A stretch of DNA of 44,643 nucleotides from contig CANBSH010000016.1 of the NCBI GenBank assembly GCA_947372105.1, positions 1 through 44,643 of the forward strand. Reading direction: 5' to 3'. Within the stretch, counting starts at the first letter, position 1. The number at the start of each line of letters is the position of its first letter. The notes under the pieces are model-generated. The model saw nothing but the letters and a program-made list of their open reading frames with translations. It was not told the DNA's origin and did not search any database. Source of the DNA: Chitinophagaceae bacterium (GTDB taxonomy: Bacteria > Bacteroidota > Bacteroidia > Chitinophagales > Chitinophagaceae). Shown piece by piece: positions 24,559 through 33,602 of the stretch. A program made the position numbers and the translations under genes.

Positions 24559-26064
24559 ATGTCATTAGGACAGTCATTGCAACAAAGACAGCTACAACGC
24601 TTGTCGCCTCAACAAATACAATTGATGAAGTTGTTGCAAATTCCGTCTGCACAAATTGAACAAAGAGTAAAGGAAGAGTTGGAAGAAAATCCTGCTTTAG
24701 AAATGAATTCAGATTTATTAGACAATGATTCCTTGAACTCGGAGGATGCCAATGATGATTTGATTGGCAATTTAGATTCTGACGAAGAAGCGGTTCCGGT
24801 AGATGAATTTGAATTGAGCAATGAAGACTTGAATGAATACAATTATGACGAGGATGTGGCAGATTACAAAACGAAAGATGATTTTTATCCTGAACTAGAT
24901 AATGATACTGTCATTCCCATCAAGGCCGAAGTAAGTTTGCATGAAATGCTCATGGATCAATTGAGTATGTTGGCTTTGGAAGAAAAAGAATATATCATAG
25001 CAGAACAAATTATAGGTAGTTTAGACGATGATGGCTATTTAAGAAGAGCCTTACAATCTATTGCAGATGATTTGGCTTTTAAGCAAAGCATGTGGGTGGA
25101 AGAAAAAGAAATTGAAACATTATTACTAAAAATTCAACAATTTGATCCACCGGGGATAGCTGCAAGAAATTTGCAGGAATGTTTATTGTTGCAGTTGTTA
25201 AGAAAACAAGAAGAGCACAAATCTGCTGACCCTCTTCTTACATTAGCCATCAATGTAGTAGAAAAACATTTTGAAGAATTTACGAGAAAGCATTACGATA
25301 AGATTCAAAAGAGTGTACACTTGGATGACGCTCAGATGAAAGAAGTGCTTCATCAAATAATTAGTTTGAATCCCAAGCCTGGGGCCGAAACGGGTCATCA
25401 GAACGAAGCTGAAATGTATATTATTCCTGACTTTACAGTCGCTATTAATAATGGAGTCGTTGAGCTATCCTTAAATAGCCGTAATGCACCACCTCTTATT
25501 ATAAGTGATGATTATAAAATGATGCTCAAGGAATACGAGCATAGTAAGAAACAAGATAAATCACAAAAGGAGGCCATCTTTTTTATCAAACAAAAAATTG
25601 ATTCAGCTAAGTGGTTTATTGAAATGATTCAGCAAAGACAACAAACTTTGTTAATGACTATGAAAGCTATTATGGCGCATCAAGAAGCTTTTTTCACAAG
25701 TGGCGATACCACTCAATTACGTCCTATGATTTTAAAGGATATTGCAGCAGTAACCAGTTTGGATGTTTCTACAGTGAGTAGAGTAGCGAATAGTAAATAT
25801 GTACAAACCGAATTTGGTACTTATTTATTAAAATATTTTTTTAGTGAATCATTAACAACAGATTCTGGGGAAGAAGTGAGCACGAAGGAGGTGAAAGCGA
25901 TTTTATTGGAATTGATTGCACAAGAAAGCAAACAAAAGCCATTGAGTGATGATGAGTTGACCGAACAATTACAACAAAAAGGGTATAATATTGCACGAAG
26001 AACTGTAGCCAAGTATAGAGAACTATTAAACATACCGGTAGCAAGGCTACGCAAAGAACTTTAA
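24559..26064 (+). CDS. rpoN: RNA polymerase sigma-54 factor
   Basis: A 501-residue sigma-54. Region I at the N-terminus is Gln/Leu-rich (SLQQRQLQRLSPQQIQLMKLLQ) and contacts enhancer-binding ATPases. An acidic region II follows (about 50-100). The core-binding region is in the middle (FDPPGIAARNLQECLLLQLL). The helix-turn-helix region reads DIAAVTSLDVSTVSRVANSKYVQT, and the C-terminal RpoN box is ARRTVAKYRE (479-488), which reads the -24 element. No enhancer-binding protein is encoded in this window. Confidence 0.96.
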   Translation: MSLGQSLQQRQLQRLSPQQIQLMKLLQIPSAQIEQRVKEELEENPALEMNSDLLDNDSLNSEDANDDLIGNLDSDEEAVPVDEFELSNEDLNEYNYDEDVADYKTKDDFYPELDNDTVIPIKAEVSLHEMLMDQLSMLALEEKEYIIAEQIIGSLDDDGYLRRALQSIADDLAFKQSMWVEEKEIETLLLKIQQFDPPGIAARNLQECLLLQLLRKQEEHKSADPLLTLAINVVEKHFEEFTRKHYDKIQKSVHLDDAQMKEVLHQIISLNPKPGAETGHQNEAEMYIIPDFTVAINNGVVELSLNSRNAPPLIISDDYKMMLKEYEHSKKQDKSQKEAIFFIKQKIDSAKWFIEMIQQRQQTLLMTMKAIMAHQEAFFTSGDTTQLRPMILKDIAAVTSLDVSTVSRVANSKYVQTEFGTYLLKYFFSESLTTDSGEEVSTKEVKAILLELIAQESKQKPLSDDELTEQLQQKGYNIARRTVAKYRELLNIPVARLRKEL

Positions 26065-26074
26065 GTCCTTACTT

Positions 26075-26716
26075 ATGGAAAATAATACACCCCCAAAAGT
26101 TGTCAAGTATATAGGAAACTTTATTTCATATATTTTTCATCCCTTATTTATTCCCACTTATTTTTTACTTTATCTTATTCAAAATATTCCTTACGAATTT
26201 GCAGGCATCACCCCTTGGCAATTGCAATTAAGAGTTTTTAGTGTGTTTTGGTTAACTGCATTTTTCCCGGCGTTTTCTGTTTTTTTATTATGGAAATTAA
26301 AATTTAGCGATAGCATTTATTTAAGAACACAAAAAGAACGTATAATTCCCTATGTGATAACTATGTTTTTTTATTGGTGGATGTATTATTTGAGTCGCCA
26401 TTTTAATGATCAACCTCTTGCATTAAAATATTTTTATTTTGGAATATTCATTGCTAGCGCAATTGGGTTGGTTATTAATAATTTTATAAAAGTGAGTTTG
26501 CATGGAATAGGAGTAGGGGGCATGCTGATGGCGGTAATATTGGCAGGCATTATGTATCCTATTCAAAATATTTTTTGGGTGAGTATTGCAATAGTAATTA
26601 CTTCCTTAGTGATGAGTGCACGCATGATGGTAAGTAATCACACTAATAAAGAATTATGGATAGGATTAATGGTGGGTGCCGCTACCCAAACCATTGCCTA
26701 TTTATGGGTACTTTAA
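26075..26716 (+). CDS. Integral membrane protein, PAP2-like
   Basis: A 213-residue protein with about six hydrophobic segments. Pieces reminiscent of the lipid phosphate phosphatase (PAP2) motifs are present: LRTQKERIIPY (KxxxxxxRP-like), KVSLHGIG (PSGH-like) and SARMMVSNHTNKE (SRx5Hx3D-like, with Ala for Ser and Glu for Asp). If it is a phosphatase it would act on isoprenoid or lipid phosphates in the inner membrane, but the motifs are incomplete and it may be inactive. It sits 10 bases after rpoN and 45 before the exporter gene, in a likely shared transcript. Confidence 0.6.
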   Translation: MENNTPPKVVKYIGNFISYIFHPLFIPTYFLLYLIQNIPYEFAGITPWQLQLRVFSVFWLTAFFPAFSVFLLWKLKFSDSIYLRTQKERIIPYVITMFFYWWMYYLSRHFNDQPLALKYFYFGIFIASAIGLVINNFIKVSLHGIGVGGMLMAVILAGIMYPIQNIFWVSIAIVITSLVMSARMMVSNHTNKELWIGLMVGAATQTIAYLWVL

Positions 26717-26761
26717 AAATAATTATGCGATCTTAAAGCAAGGATCATTTAAACAAACAGT

Positions 26762-29137
26762 ATGTGGTATAAATTAGGACAAAACATATTAACGTATAAA
26801 GTAAGATATTTATGCTTTTTAATTTTGGCCACGATTGTAATGGGTTATTTTGCAGCGCAAGTAAAACTAAGCTATGAATTTACCAAAGCCATTCCTGAGG
26901 ATAACCCCAAGTTTGTTATTTATAAAAAATTTGTACATCAATTTGGAGTAGATGGGACCACTATTGTGATAGGTTTTCAAACTGAACAATTATATACGCC
27001 TACTGTTTTCAACCATTTGTTTGAATTACACCAGCAAATCAAACAAATACCAGGTGTAACGGATGTGTTAAGTATTCCTTATGCTTACACGCTAACAAAG
27101 GATACAGTCGCTTCTAAATTTATTGCCCAAAAAGTGTTTCATGCCCCTTATGCTTCAGATAGTGCATTGAGAAAGGATCAGCAATTATTTGAGCAATTGC
27201 CTTTTTATAAAAACTTATTATACAATCCTAGTACACATGCTTACATGATGGCGGTGAGTTTTATGCCAGATTCTATCAACAGTGCCTCTAGGTCTCATTT
27301 AATACATCAGCTGGAAGATCAATTAGATGCTTTTACTAAACATACACAACTCCCATTACATATTAGCGGGTTACCCTATATTAGAACCATTTTAGCAGAT
27401 CGAATAAAAAAAGAAATGCTATGGTTTTTAATTGGCTCTTTAGTTTTGTCTGCCATCACTTTATTATTATTTTTCAGATCTTTTTCTGCCATGTTAATGA
27501 GTTTAGCCGTGGTGGCGATGGGAGTGATTTGGAGTTTTGGTACGATGGTATTATTAGGGCAAAAAATAACTTTGCTCACTGCATTGATTCCTCCTTTAGT
27601 GGTTGTTATTGGCATTCCTAATTGTATTTATTTTTTAAATAAATATCATACCTCTTATAGTGAAACGCAGGATCGTGAAAAAGCGTTAGTGCAGATGGTT
27701 GGAAAAATGGGTATCGTGACTTTATTTTGCAATATTACTGCTGCCATTGGGTTTTTTGTATTCGCCTTTACAAAAAGTCCTTTACTCAAAGAATTTGGTT
27801 GGGTTTCTGGTGTGAATATTATGGCATTGTTTTTTATTAGTTTGTTTTTTATACCTCCCGTTTTAAGTTATTTACCTGTCCCTCAACCAAAGCATGTTAG
27901 ATACTTAGACAATAAATATTTGACGCAGTTATTGGTACGCATTGAAAAATGGACGTTCCATCATACCAAATGGGTTTTTGCTTGTACCATCATTTTGGTC
28001 GTTATGGCCTTAGCTGGAGTGGTTCAAATAAAGAAAGAGGCCTTTATTGTTGACGATTTACCTCAAAAGGATAAGTTGTACATGGATTTAAAATGGTTTG
28101 AACAAAATGGAGGTGGTGTGATGCCCATGGAAATCGTGATAGATACAAAGAAGAAAAATGGATTAACAAGAAGTATTAAGCCTTTAGAAAATATGGATGC
28201 ACTGCAAAATTTTTTAAGTGCACAACCAGAGTTAGGAAAACCATTAGGTTTATTAGAAGGGTTTAAGTTTGCCAAACAAGCTTTTTATGATGGAGATTCA
28301 AATGCTTATTCAGTTCCTTCTGGAACAGAAATGGCATTTATTGCACCTTATTTAGCTATTGGAAATAATAAAGCAAATGATAGTGCTACTAGTCAAGCTA
28401 AAAATAGTAGTCAAGCCAAAAATAGTAGTCAAGCGATCAATCAAGGCCCCGCACAATTATTAAATAAATTTATAGACAGCTCCAAACAAATGACTAGGGT
28501 GAGTGTGAATATGAAAGATATAGGAAGTGCTAAGTTGCCTGCTTTTATTCAGAAAATGGATAGTGCGACACAAAGCATTTTTGATACTAGTAAGTATAAG
28601 GTGGAGATCACAGGAAGTAGTGTTACCTTTTTAGAAGGAAGTAATTTTATCATTAAAGGTTTAGCGGAATCTATTTTCTGGGCATTTTTACTCATTGCTA
28701 TTTGCATGTTATTTTTATTCAGATCTTTCCCCATACTTATTTGCTCATTGATCCCGAATGTGGTGCCTTTATTAATTACAGCAGGTATTATGGGTTGGGT
28801 AGGGATTTCCTTGAAACCGTCCACTGTATTGGTATTCAGTGTGGCATTGGGTATTGCGATAGATGTTACTATTCGATTTTTAATTAACTATAAGCAGGAA
28901 TTAGTCAGGTTTGACAATAAAGTACATCCTACATTAATACAAACAATTCAACACACGGGTATTAGTATTATCTACACTAGCTTAGTATTGGTTGCAGGGT
29001 TTGTCATATTTTGTTTTAGTGATTTTGGAGGAACACAAGCATTAGGTTGGTTAACATCTCTCACCTTAGTGGTAAGTACTTTAACTAATTTAATTTTATT
29101 ACCTGCTTTAATTAAGACTTTTATTAAAGAAAAGTAA
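26762..29137 (+). CDS. RND/MMPL-type membrane exporter
   Basis: A 791-residue RND-superfamily permease of the two-halved MMPL/SSD type. One N-terminal membrane helix, a large periplasmic domain (about 40-215) and five or six helices (about 218-375) are followed by the same pattern in the second half (helix near 402, periplasmic 420-625, helices 630-785). It lacks the size of AcrB-type pumps (about 1040) and has no adjacent adaptor gene, so it may move lipids or hopanoid-like molecules (inference from relatives). A Ser/Gln/Asn/Lys-rich repeat lies in the second periplasmic domain (about 540-560). It is the last gene of the rpoN run. Confidence 0.85.
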   Translation: MWYKLGQNILTYKVRYLCFLILATIVMGYFAAQVKLSYEFTKAIPEDNPKFVIYKKFVHQFGVDGTTIVIGFQTEQLYTPTVFNHLFELHQQIKQIPGVTDVLSIPYAYTLTKDTVASKFIAQKVFHAPYASDSALRKDQQLFEQLPFYKNLLYNPSTHAYMMAVSFMPDSINSASRSHLIHQLEDQLDAFTKHTQLPLHISGLPYIRTILADRIKKEMLWFLIGSLVLSAITLLLFFRSFSAMLMSLAVVAMGVIWSFGTMVLLGQKITLLTALIPPLVVVIGIPNCIYFLNKYHTSYSETQDREKALVQMVGKMGIVTLFCNITAAIGFFVFAFTKSPLLKEFGWVSGVNIMALFFISLFFIPPVLSYLPVPQPKHVRYLDNKYLTQLLVRIEKWTFHHTKWVFACTIILVVMALAGVVQIKKEAFIVDDLPQKDKLYMDLKWFEQNGGGVMPMEIVIDTKKKNGLTRSIKPLENMDALQNFLSAQPELGKPLGLLEGFKFAKQAFYDGDSNAYSVPSGTEMAFIAPYLAIGNNKANDSATSQAKNSSQAKNSSQAINQGPAQLLNKFIDSSKQMTRVSVNMKDIGSAKLPAFIQKMDSATQSIFDTSKYKVEITGSSVTFLEGSNFIIKGLAESIFWAFLLIAICMLFLFRSFPILICSLIPNVVPLLITAGIMGWVGISLKPSTVLVFSVALGIAIDVTIRFLINYKQELVRFDNKVHPTLIQTIQHTGISIIYTSLVLVAGFVIFCFSDFGGTQALGWLTSLTLVVSTLTNLILLPALIKTFIKEK
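28391..28434 (+). repeat. 18-base tandem repeat in the exporter gene
   Basis: AGTCAAGCTAAAAATAGT (28391-28408) and AGTCAAGCCAAAAATAGT (28409-28426), differing in one base, are followed by a partial third copy AGTCAAGC. They encode SQAKNS units in a low-complexity stretch of the second periplasmic domain. Confidence 0.85.
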
Positions 29138-29180
29138 TGAAATAATGGGGATCAATTCTGAATCCAATCAAGTTAGGCTA

Positions 29181-29217
29181 AGATTATAAAAAATAATCTA
29201 ATCTAATCTAATCTAAT
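29181..29217. repeat. Pentanucleotide repeat (AATCT) next to a small hairpin
   Basis: AATCT occurs four times in a row (29195-29214) with a partial fifth copy. AGATTAT (29181-29187) and ATAATCT (29193-29199) form a 7-bp stem with an A5 loop that runs into the repeat. It lies between the convergent exporter and thioredoxin genes. Confidence 0.75.
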
Positions 29218-29272
29218 AGAGTACATGTGTATACCACACTCTGTATTAAATTCCATTCATCGGGAGGACTTA

Positions 29273-30415
29273 TTATTTCAACAAAGTAGACAAGGTATTT
29301 TGTAAAGCATCTCCTCTTAAATCGGTCGCTACAATTTTTCCCTCGGGGTCAAGTAAAACATTAAATGGAATGCCATCAATTTGATAGGCATTGACAGCAA
29401 CACTTTCCCATTTCTTCAAATCGCTTATCTGCAACCAATTTAGTTTGTCTGCTTTTATGGCTTCCATCCAATTGGCTTTATTATCATCAAGGGAAACGCC
29501 CAATATTGTGAAATTTTTATTTTTATATTTTTCATAAGCATTCACAACATTTGGATTTTCTGCTCTGCAAGGACCACACCAACTTGCCCAAAAATCAACT
29601 AATACATATTTCCCTTTTAAGCTACTTAAGGTTTGAATTTTACCAGATGCATCTTGCAATGCTATTTCAGGTGCCATTTGTCCCACTGCTATAGCTGTAT
29701 TGGGCGCATTGGCTTGTACTTGTCTGCTTAAAATATTCGCAAATAAAACTAATGGGTCTGCTTTTGTTTTTTCAGCTGCTGCTTTAGCTAAGGCTAACAC
29801 TTTGGCTCCTTCCATAGATCTCAATCCTAATCCTAATGTATAATATATTACTGCTGGGTGGTTGCTGGTAGTCACTTGATTCTCCACATAATCATTTAAA
29901 TCTTTCAACTTAGCTATTTTTTGCTTTTGCAGCCAAAATATGGTACTGTCTTTACCATTTTGTTTTTGCAAAACATCCAAACTATATAATGTCGCAAATA
30001 AGGAAGAATCTTTTTTTCGATACTCTTTTAAAAGATTAAAAATTTCGGTAGTGCTTTCCGATCCTTTGCTGGTGTAACTTAAATAATTTTCAGTATCAGC
30101 GTTTATCTGAATATTGTCGGCATCATTTATGAAAATAATTTCTACATTATTTTGATTCGATAGTTTGTAGATCCCTTCTTGTTTAGCAATAAATTCAAAT
30201 TTATATTTTCCATCTTTTCCTATAGTAACTGAATCCAATGTGATGATAGGTTTCCCGCCATAAGGAACTTCTTGAAGTAATAGTTTTTGATTTTCTGCAT
30301 GTTTAATAATCCCAGTCACCATATAGCTACTGCCATTTGAATTGCTTTTACAGCTATTAAAACTCACCAGTGCAATCAATGCTATCAAGGATAAAAATGT
30401 ACGAACAAGTTGCAT
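29273..30415 (-). CDS. TlpA-like thioredoxin lipoprotein (DUF4369 + thioredoxin)
   Basis: A 380-residue exported protein with a lipoprotein signal (FNSC, Cys22). An N-terminal DUF4369-type beta domain (about 32-120, VTGIIKHAENQKLLLQE) and a helical linker (about 120-240) precede a thioredoxin/AhpC-TSA domain (about 245-380). Its active site is WASWCGPC with Cys280 and Cys283, and a cis-Pro lies in IDGIPFNVLLD. It should reduce or exchange disulfides on the periplasmic face. This architecture is typical of Bacteroidota. A -7 box lies 21 bases upstream, so it can be expressed separately from gatB. Confidence 0.92.
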   Translation of the reverse strand: MQLVRTFLSLIALIALVSFNSCKSNSNGSSYMVTGIIKHAENQKLLLQEVPYGGKPIITLDSVTIGKDGKYKFEFIAKQEGIYKLSNQNNVEIIFINDADNIQINADTENYLSYTSKGSESTTEIFNLLKEYRKKDSSLFATLYSLDVLQKQNGKDSTIFWLQKQKIAKLKDLNDYVENQVTTSNHPAVIYYTLGLGLRSMEGAKVLALAKAAAEKTKADPLVLFANILSRQVQANAPNTAIAVGQMAPEIALQDASGKIQTLSSLKGKYVLVDFWASWCGPCRAENPNVVNAYEKYKNKNFTILGVSLDDNKANWMEAIKADKLNWLQISDLKKWESVAVNAYQIDGIPFNVLLDPEGKIVATDLRGDALQNTLSTLLK

Positions 30416-30436
30416 GATGTTTAATTTTTATTGTTT

Positions 30437-30444
30437 CAAAAATA
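30437..30444 (-). promoter_or_regulatory. -7 promoter box (TATTTTTG) for the thioredoxin lipoprotein
   Basis: A perfect TAnnTTTG match on the minus strand, 21 bases before the start codon, in the 61-base gap after gatB. Confidence 0.4.
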
Positions 30445-30476
30445 GGTGCCCTATCAATGTCCTAAAATTAGTATTA

Positions 30477-31919
30477 TTACTTTAATTTATGGGTTAATAA
30501 TTGAATGGTTATTTTGGGGTCTGCTTTACCCTTGCTTATTTTTTTAACCTCACCCATAAATAATCCTAAGAGTGCTTTTTTCCCTTGTTGATATGCTGCT
30601 ACTTGTTCTGGCATATTAGCTAATACTGCATCTATCCATGCGCTTATTTCATCCTCTGAATTATTTTGAAGCAAATTGTTTTCAGTGGCATATTGTAAAG
30701 GAGATTGTGGGGTGGTAATGATGCCAGGAAGCACTTTATTCGCAGCTACCGAAAAGCTCAATTGATTGGATGCTACCAAGTCTAATAATTCACTTAAATA
30801 GGGGAGTAGCGGTGTAAGATGTTGATAGGAAATGGAAGATTCTTTGATATATTCTCTTAAGGGACCTAGTATCCAATTGGCTGCAGCTTTATATTGATTA
30901 GTGTGTTGAATCCATTGAGCATAAAAGTCGGATTCGGATTTGTCTTCGGTAAGTTGTGCTGCGTCATATTCTGAAATGCCTAATTTTTCCTTCCATTCTT
31001 TTTTTAAGGAATGCGGCAAGGCTGGTAATGATTTTTGAATTTCTTTTATATAATCGTCATTTAATTTAAATGGCGCCAAGTCGGGATCAGGAAAATATCG
31101 GTAATCATTAGCATCCTCTTTGTCTCGGATAGAAAAGGTGGTATCATTATTGGCATCAAAGCTTCTAGTTTGTTGAATGATTTTTTCACCCTTCTCTGTG
31201 ATTTCGATCAATCTTTCAATTTCAACTTCAATTGCTTTTTTAATATTACGAATTGAATTCAAATTTTTAACTTCCACACGGGTGCCTAATTTAGTATCGC
31301 CTTTTAACCGAACCGAAATATTGGCATCGCATCTTAAGCTACCTTCTTCCATATTACCATCGCAAACTCCTATCCATCTTATTAGTTTTCTTATTTCAGT
31401 GACAAATTGAAAAGCATCTTCGGCTGAATGTATACAAGGCTCGGTCACTAATTCAATAAGGGGTGTTCCTGCGCGATTTAAATCAATAAAAGTGTGGGTA
31501 GGAGATAAATCATGTATACTTTTTCCTGCATCTTCCTCTAAATGAATTCTATTGAGTTGAACTAATTTTTCGCCTTCTGTGGTTTCAATTAAAATTTGAC
31601 CGCCCACACAAATGGGTGTCGTATGTTGTGATATTTGATAGCCCTTGGGTAAGTCGGGGTAGAAGTAATTTTTTCTCGCGAAATAATTTTCATTTTCAAT
31701 ACGAGATCCACAGGCCAATCCCATTTTAATGGCATATTCCACCGCCTTGGCGTTGGTTTTAGGTAAAGTTCCTGGATGACCTAAAGTGATGGGGCTAATC
31801 TGAGTATTGGGTTCCGCGCCAAATGCAGTCGCATCTCCACAAAATAATTTTGTATCGGTGGCCAATTGTGCATGAATTTCTAATCCTATGACAGCCTCGT
31901 ATTTCGTAGAATAAGTCAT
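30477..31919 (-). CDS. gatB: Aspartyl/glutamyl-tRNA(Asn/Gln) amidotransferase subunit B
   Basis: A 480-residue GatB that, with GatA and GatC, converts Glu-tRNA(Gln) or Asp-tRNA(Asn) to the amide form. The N-terminus is typical (YEAVIGLEIHAQL), as are GSLRCDANISVR, KNLNSIRNIKKAIEVE and RYFPDPDLAP. The C-terminal helical GatB/YqeY tail ends IQLLTHKL. The frame is open two codons further up to a TTG, but the ATG at 31919 fits the family start. gatA and gatC are not in the window, which is usual for Bacteroidota, where the genes are often scattered. Confidence 0.95.
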   Translation of the reverse strand: MTYSTKYEAVIGLEIHAQLATDTKLFCGDATAFGAEPNTQISPITLGHPGTLPKTNAKAVEYAIKMGLACGSRIENENYFARKNYFYPDLPKGYQISQHTTPICVGGQILIETTEGEKLVQLNRIHLEEDAGKSIHDLSPTHTFIDLNRAGTPLIELVTEPCIHSAEDAFQFVTEIRKLIRWIGVCDGNMEEGSLRCDANISVRLKGDTKLGTRVEVKNLNSIRNIKKAIEVEIERLIEITEKGEKIIQQTRSFDANNDTTFSIRDKEDANDYRYFPDPDLAPFKLNDDYIKEIQKSLPALPHSLKKEWKEKLGISEYDAAQLTEDKSESDFYAQWIQHTNQYKAAANWILGPLREYIKESSISYQHLTPLLPYLSELLDLVASNQLSFSVAANKVLPGIITTPQSPLQYATENNLLQNNSEDEISAWIDAVLANMPEQVAAYQQGKKALLGLFMGEVKKISKGKADPKITIQLLTHKLK

Positions 31920-31952
31920 GCGCAAAAGTACTGCATTTAAGCCTAAAACGAA

Positions 31953-31982
31953 AACCCCTTCACCTGAGTCAGGGAAGGGGTT
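31953..31982 (-). terminator. GC-rich hairpin between the plug-PDZ gene and gatB
   Basis: AACCCCTTC (31953-31961) and GAAGGGGTT (31974-31982) make a 9-bp stem. The 12-base loop contains a CCTGA/TCAGG pair. On the minus strand a T-rich stretch (TTTTCGTTTT) follows, which suits termination of the plug-PDZ transcript. The GC-rich sequence in an AT-rich genome could also be a dispersed palindromic repeat. Confidence 0.55.
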
Positions 31983-32054
31983 AGGGGCGTATTTAAACTT
32001 AAACTTATATTTTTATCAAAACGATATTTATAATATCATCCCTTCATCTCATTT

Positions 32055-33389
32055 TTACAAATCTGCAGTTTTCAATTTCTTAGGAAACTTTACTTCTATC
32101 ACATTCGCTTTACCATTACGATTGATGTTAAATTTAAAAGTGGATCCTTCTACATTATTGTTACCACTAATTATAGGTTTAATACCATCTACATCTTTCA
32201 CTTTTTTATCATTTACGCTAGTGATCACATCGTTTTTTTGCAAACCTGCTTTTTCAGCGGGAGAACCTTCTGTAACAGAAGTAATTTTTACTCCTTCACC
32301 TACTTCTAAATCTTCAATAGTGATGCCTAATTTAGGTTTTCTTACATATCTATCCATGATGCCGTTGAGTTCGGGCATATTAGGTAATTCGAAATTAAAT
32401 CCAGGACGTTTTTGATTTCCTCTGCCATTATTCATTTCAGGCTCCCCAAAATTAAAAAATTGTACCTGAGGAGGCCCTTGATTTTTATTCTTAGCTAAAG
32501 TAGCTACCACTGTCATCTTTTTATCATTTCTAATCAAATTAATGTTGACTTGTTCTTCTGGCTTATACTTTCCAATAGTTGCATATAAATCTTCTGGTCC
32601 TGTAATTTTCTCCTCCTTTACTTGAGTTATGATATCATCTACTTGAATACCAGCTTTTGCTGCAGGGCTTCCTTCATTCACATCCTTTACTTTTGCACCT
32701 TTTTCTGTAGACTCTGTAATGACTCCTAAAAATGCTTTATTTGCTGGAGGCATATCGGTTACTAATCCTTCAAAATCATCTTCGTCACCATCCTCATTGT
32801 CTTCATTGAGTTTAAAATTTTTATCTAATTTAAAACCTTCTACTTTTTTTGGAGCAGTAATCATTCTTTGAATTTTCACGCGTTTATTTCCGCTGCCATT
32901 AATGCGTGGATCATTTTCATCTACTTCCTCTCCATTAATCATCACATTATCACCATCAATCACAATATTCATTTCCTCTTCTTTATTGTTTTTGTCATTT
33001 TTATCATGTCCCAATTTTGCAGTGACTTTTACTGTTTTTGATTTTGCTGTATCTCCTATTATCTTACCATCCTGCTTAGCAAGTGATTTAGTCGTTATCA
33101 ACACCACGCCATTCGCTCCTTTTTTACCATATAGTTTAGTAGCGGATTCCCCTTTTAACACATCTATTTTTGCTATGTCATTGGGAGATACATCATTCAA
33201 ATTATGTAGACCCGTTTCTTTTCCATCAATAATGTATAAAGGAGCTTTTTCTTTTTTAATAAGGGTATCTGTAATTTTTATGACAGTTGCTTTTTTATTA
33301 TTTTCTTGACTTTGTGCAAATGCATTCACTGTCATTACACTTAATAACAAGAAACAAATTACATTGAAACTTTTGATTGTTGGATTCAT
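32055..33389 (-). CDS. Exported protein with SusC-type plug domain and two PDZ domains
   Basis: A 444-residue protein. A signal peptide (1-26, NAFAQ) is followed by a short TonB-receptor plug-like domain (about 48-102) with the SusC hallmarks PLYIIDGKE and YGKKGANGVVLITTK. An acidic linker follows. PDZ 1 (about 205-295) contains GSPAAKAGIQVDDIIT, and PDZ 2 (about 350-440) contains GSPAEKAGLQKNDVITS. There is no room for a beta-barrel and no protease domain. It is probably a periplasmic or outer-membrane-attached scaffold. A longer start at 33437 is possible, but a perfect -7 box overlaps that start and the signal peptide begins at the ATG at 33389. Confidence 0.82.
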   Translation of the reverse strand: MNPTIKSFNVICFLLLSVMTVNAFAQSQENNKKATVIKITDTLIKKEKAPLYIIDGKETGLHNLNDVSPNDIAKIDVLKGESATKLYGKKGANGVVLITTKSLAKQDGKIIGDTAKSKTVKVTAKLGHDKNDKNNKEEEMNIVIDGDNVMINGEEVDENDPRINGSGNKRVKIQRMITAPKKVEGFKLDKNFKLNEDNEDGDEDDFEGLVTDMPPANKAFLGVITESTEKGAKVKDVNEGSPAAKAGIQVDDIITQVKEEKITGPEDLYATIGKYKPEEQVNINLIRNDKKMTVVATLAKNKNQGPPQVQFFNFGEPEMNNGRGNQKRPGFNFELPNMPELNGIMDRYVRKPKLGITIEDLEVGEGVKITSVTEGSPAEKAGLQKNDVITSVNDKKVKDVDGIKPIISGNNNVEGSTFKFNINRNGKANVIEVKFPKKLKTADL

Positions 33390-33434
33390 TCTGTGCGTTT
33401 TAAAAAATAGGGGTATATGAAATATTTTAGAGGT

Positions 33435-33442
33435 CAAATGTA
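33435..33442 (-). promoter_or_regulatory. -7 promoter box (TACATTTG) for the plug-PDZ gene
   Basis: A perfect TAnnTTTG match on the minus strand, 45 bases before the ATG at 33389. It overlaps the longer alternative start and so supports the shorter one. Confidence 0.4.
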
Positions 33443-33550
33443 AGCTAAAATTTTTACTACGAAAAGATTCGCAAATGTTAAATTTTATGAAAATTATCTA
33501 TTTCTCAGGATGTCTTTGTGAATTCCTAGTAGAAAATATTTAAAAATGAA

Positions 33551-33578
33551 AAGGCCTCCCGATTCATTGAGAGGCCTT
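33551..33578 (-). terminator. Intrinsic terminator of alaS
   Basis: AAGGCCTC (33551-33558) and GAGGCCTT (33571-33578) form an 8-bp stem. On the minus strand it is followed by TTTTCATTTTT. It lies 25 bases past the alaS stop codon. Confidence 0.85.
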
Positions 33579-33602
33579 GGTAATCAATTATTTATAATTA
33601 AT

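Noticed and set aside
29195-29217. CRISPR-like repeat
   Set aside because: The unit is only five bases long with no spacers and no cas genes; it is a simple sequence repeat.
31920-31925. Two-codon longer gatB start at a TTG
   Set aside because: The ATG at 31919 matches the family start and avoids a rare start codon.
31918-32415. 165-codon + strand frame across the gatB/plug-PDZ gap
   Set aside because: It is antisense to the PDZ coding region and runs through the terminator-like hairpin; no family features.
33390-33437. Longer start for the plug-PDZ protein
   Set aside because: It would bury the signal peptide 16 residues inside and overlap the perfect -7 box.
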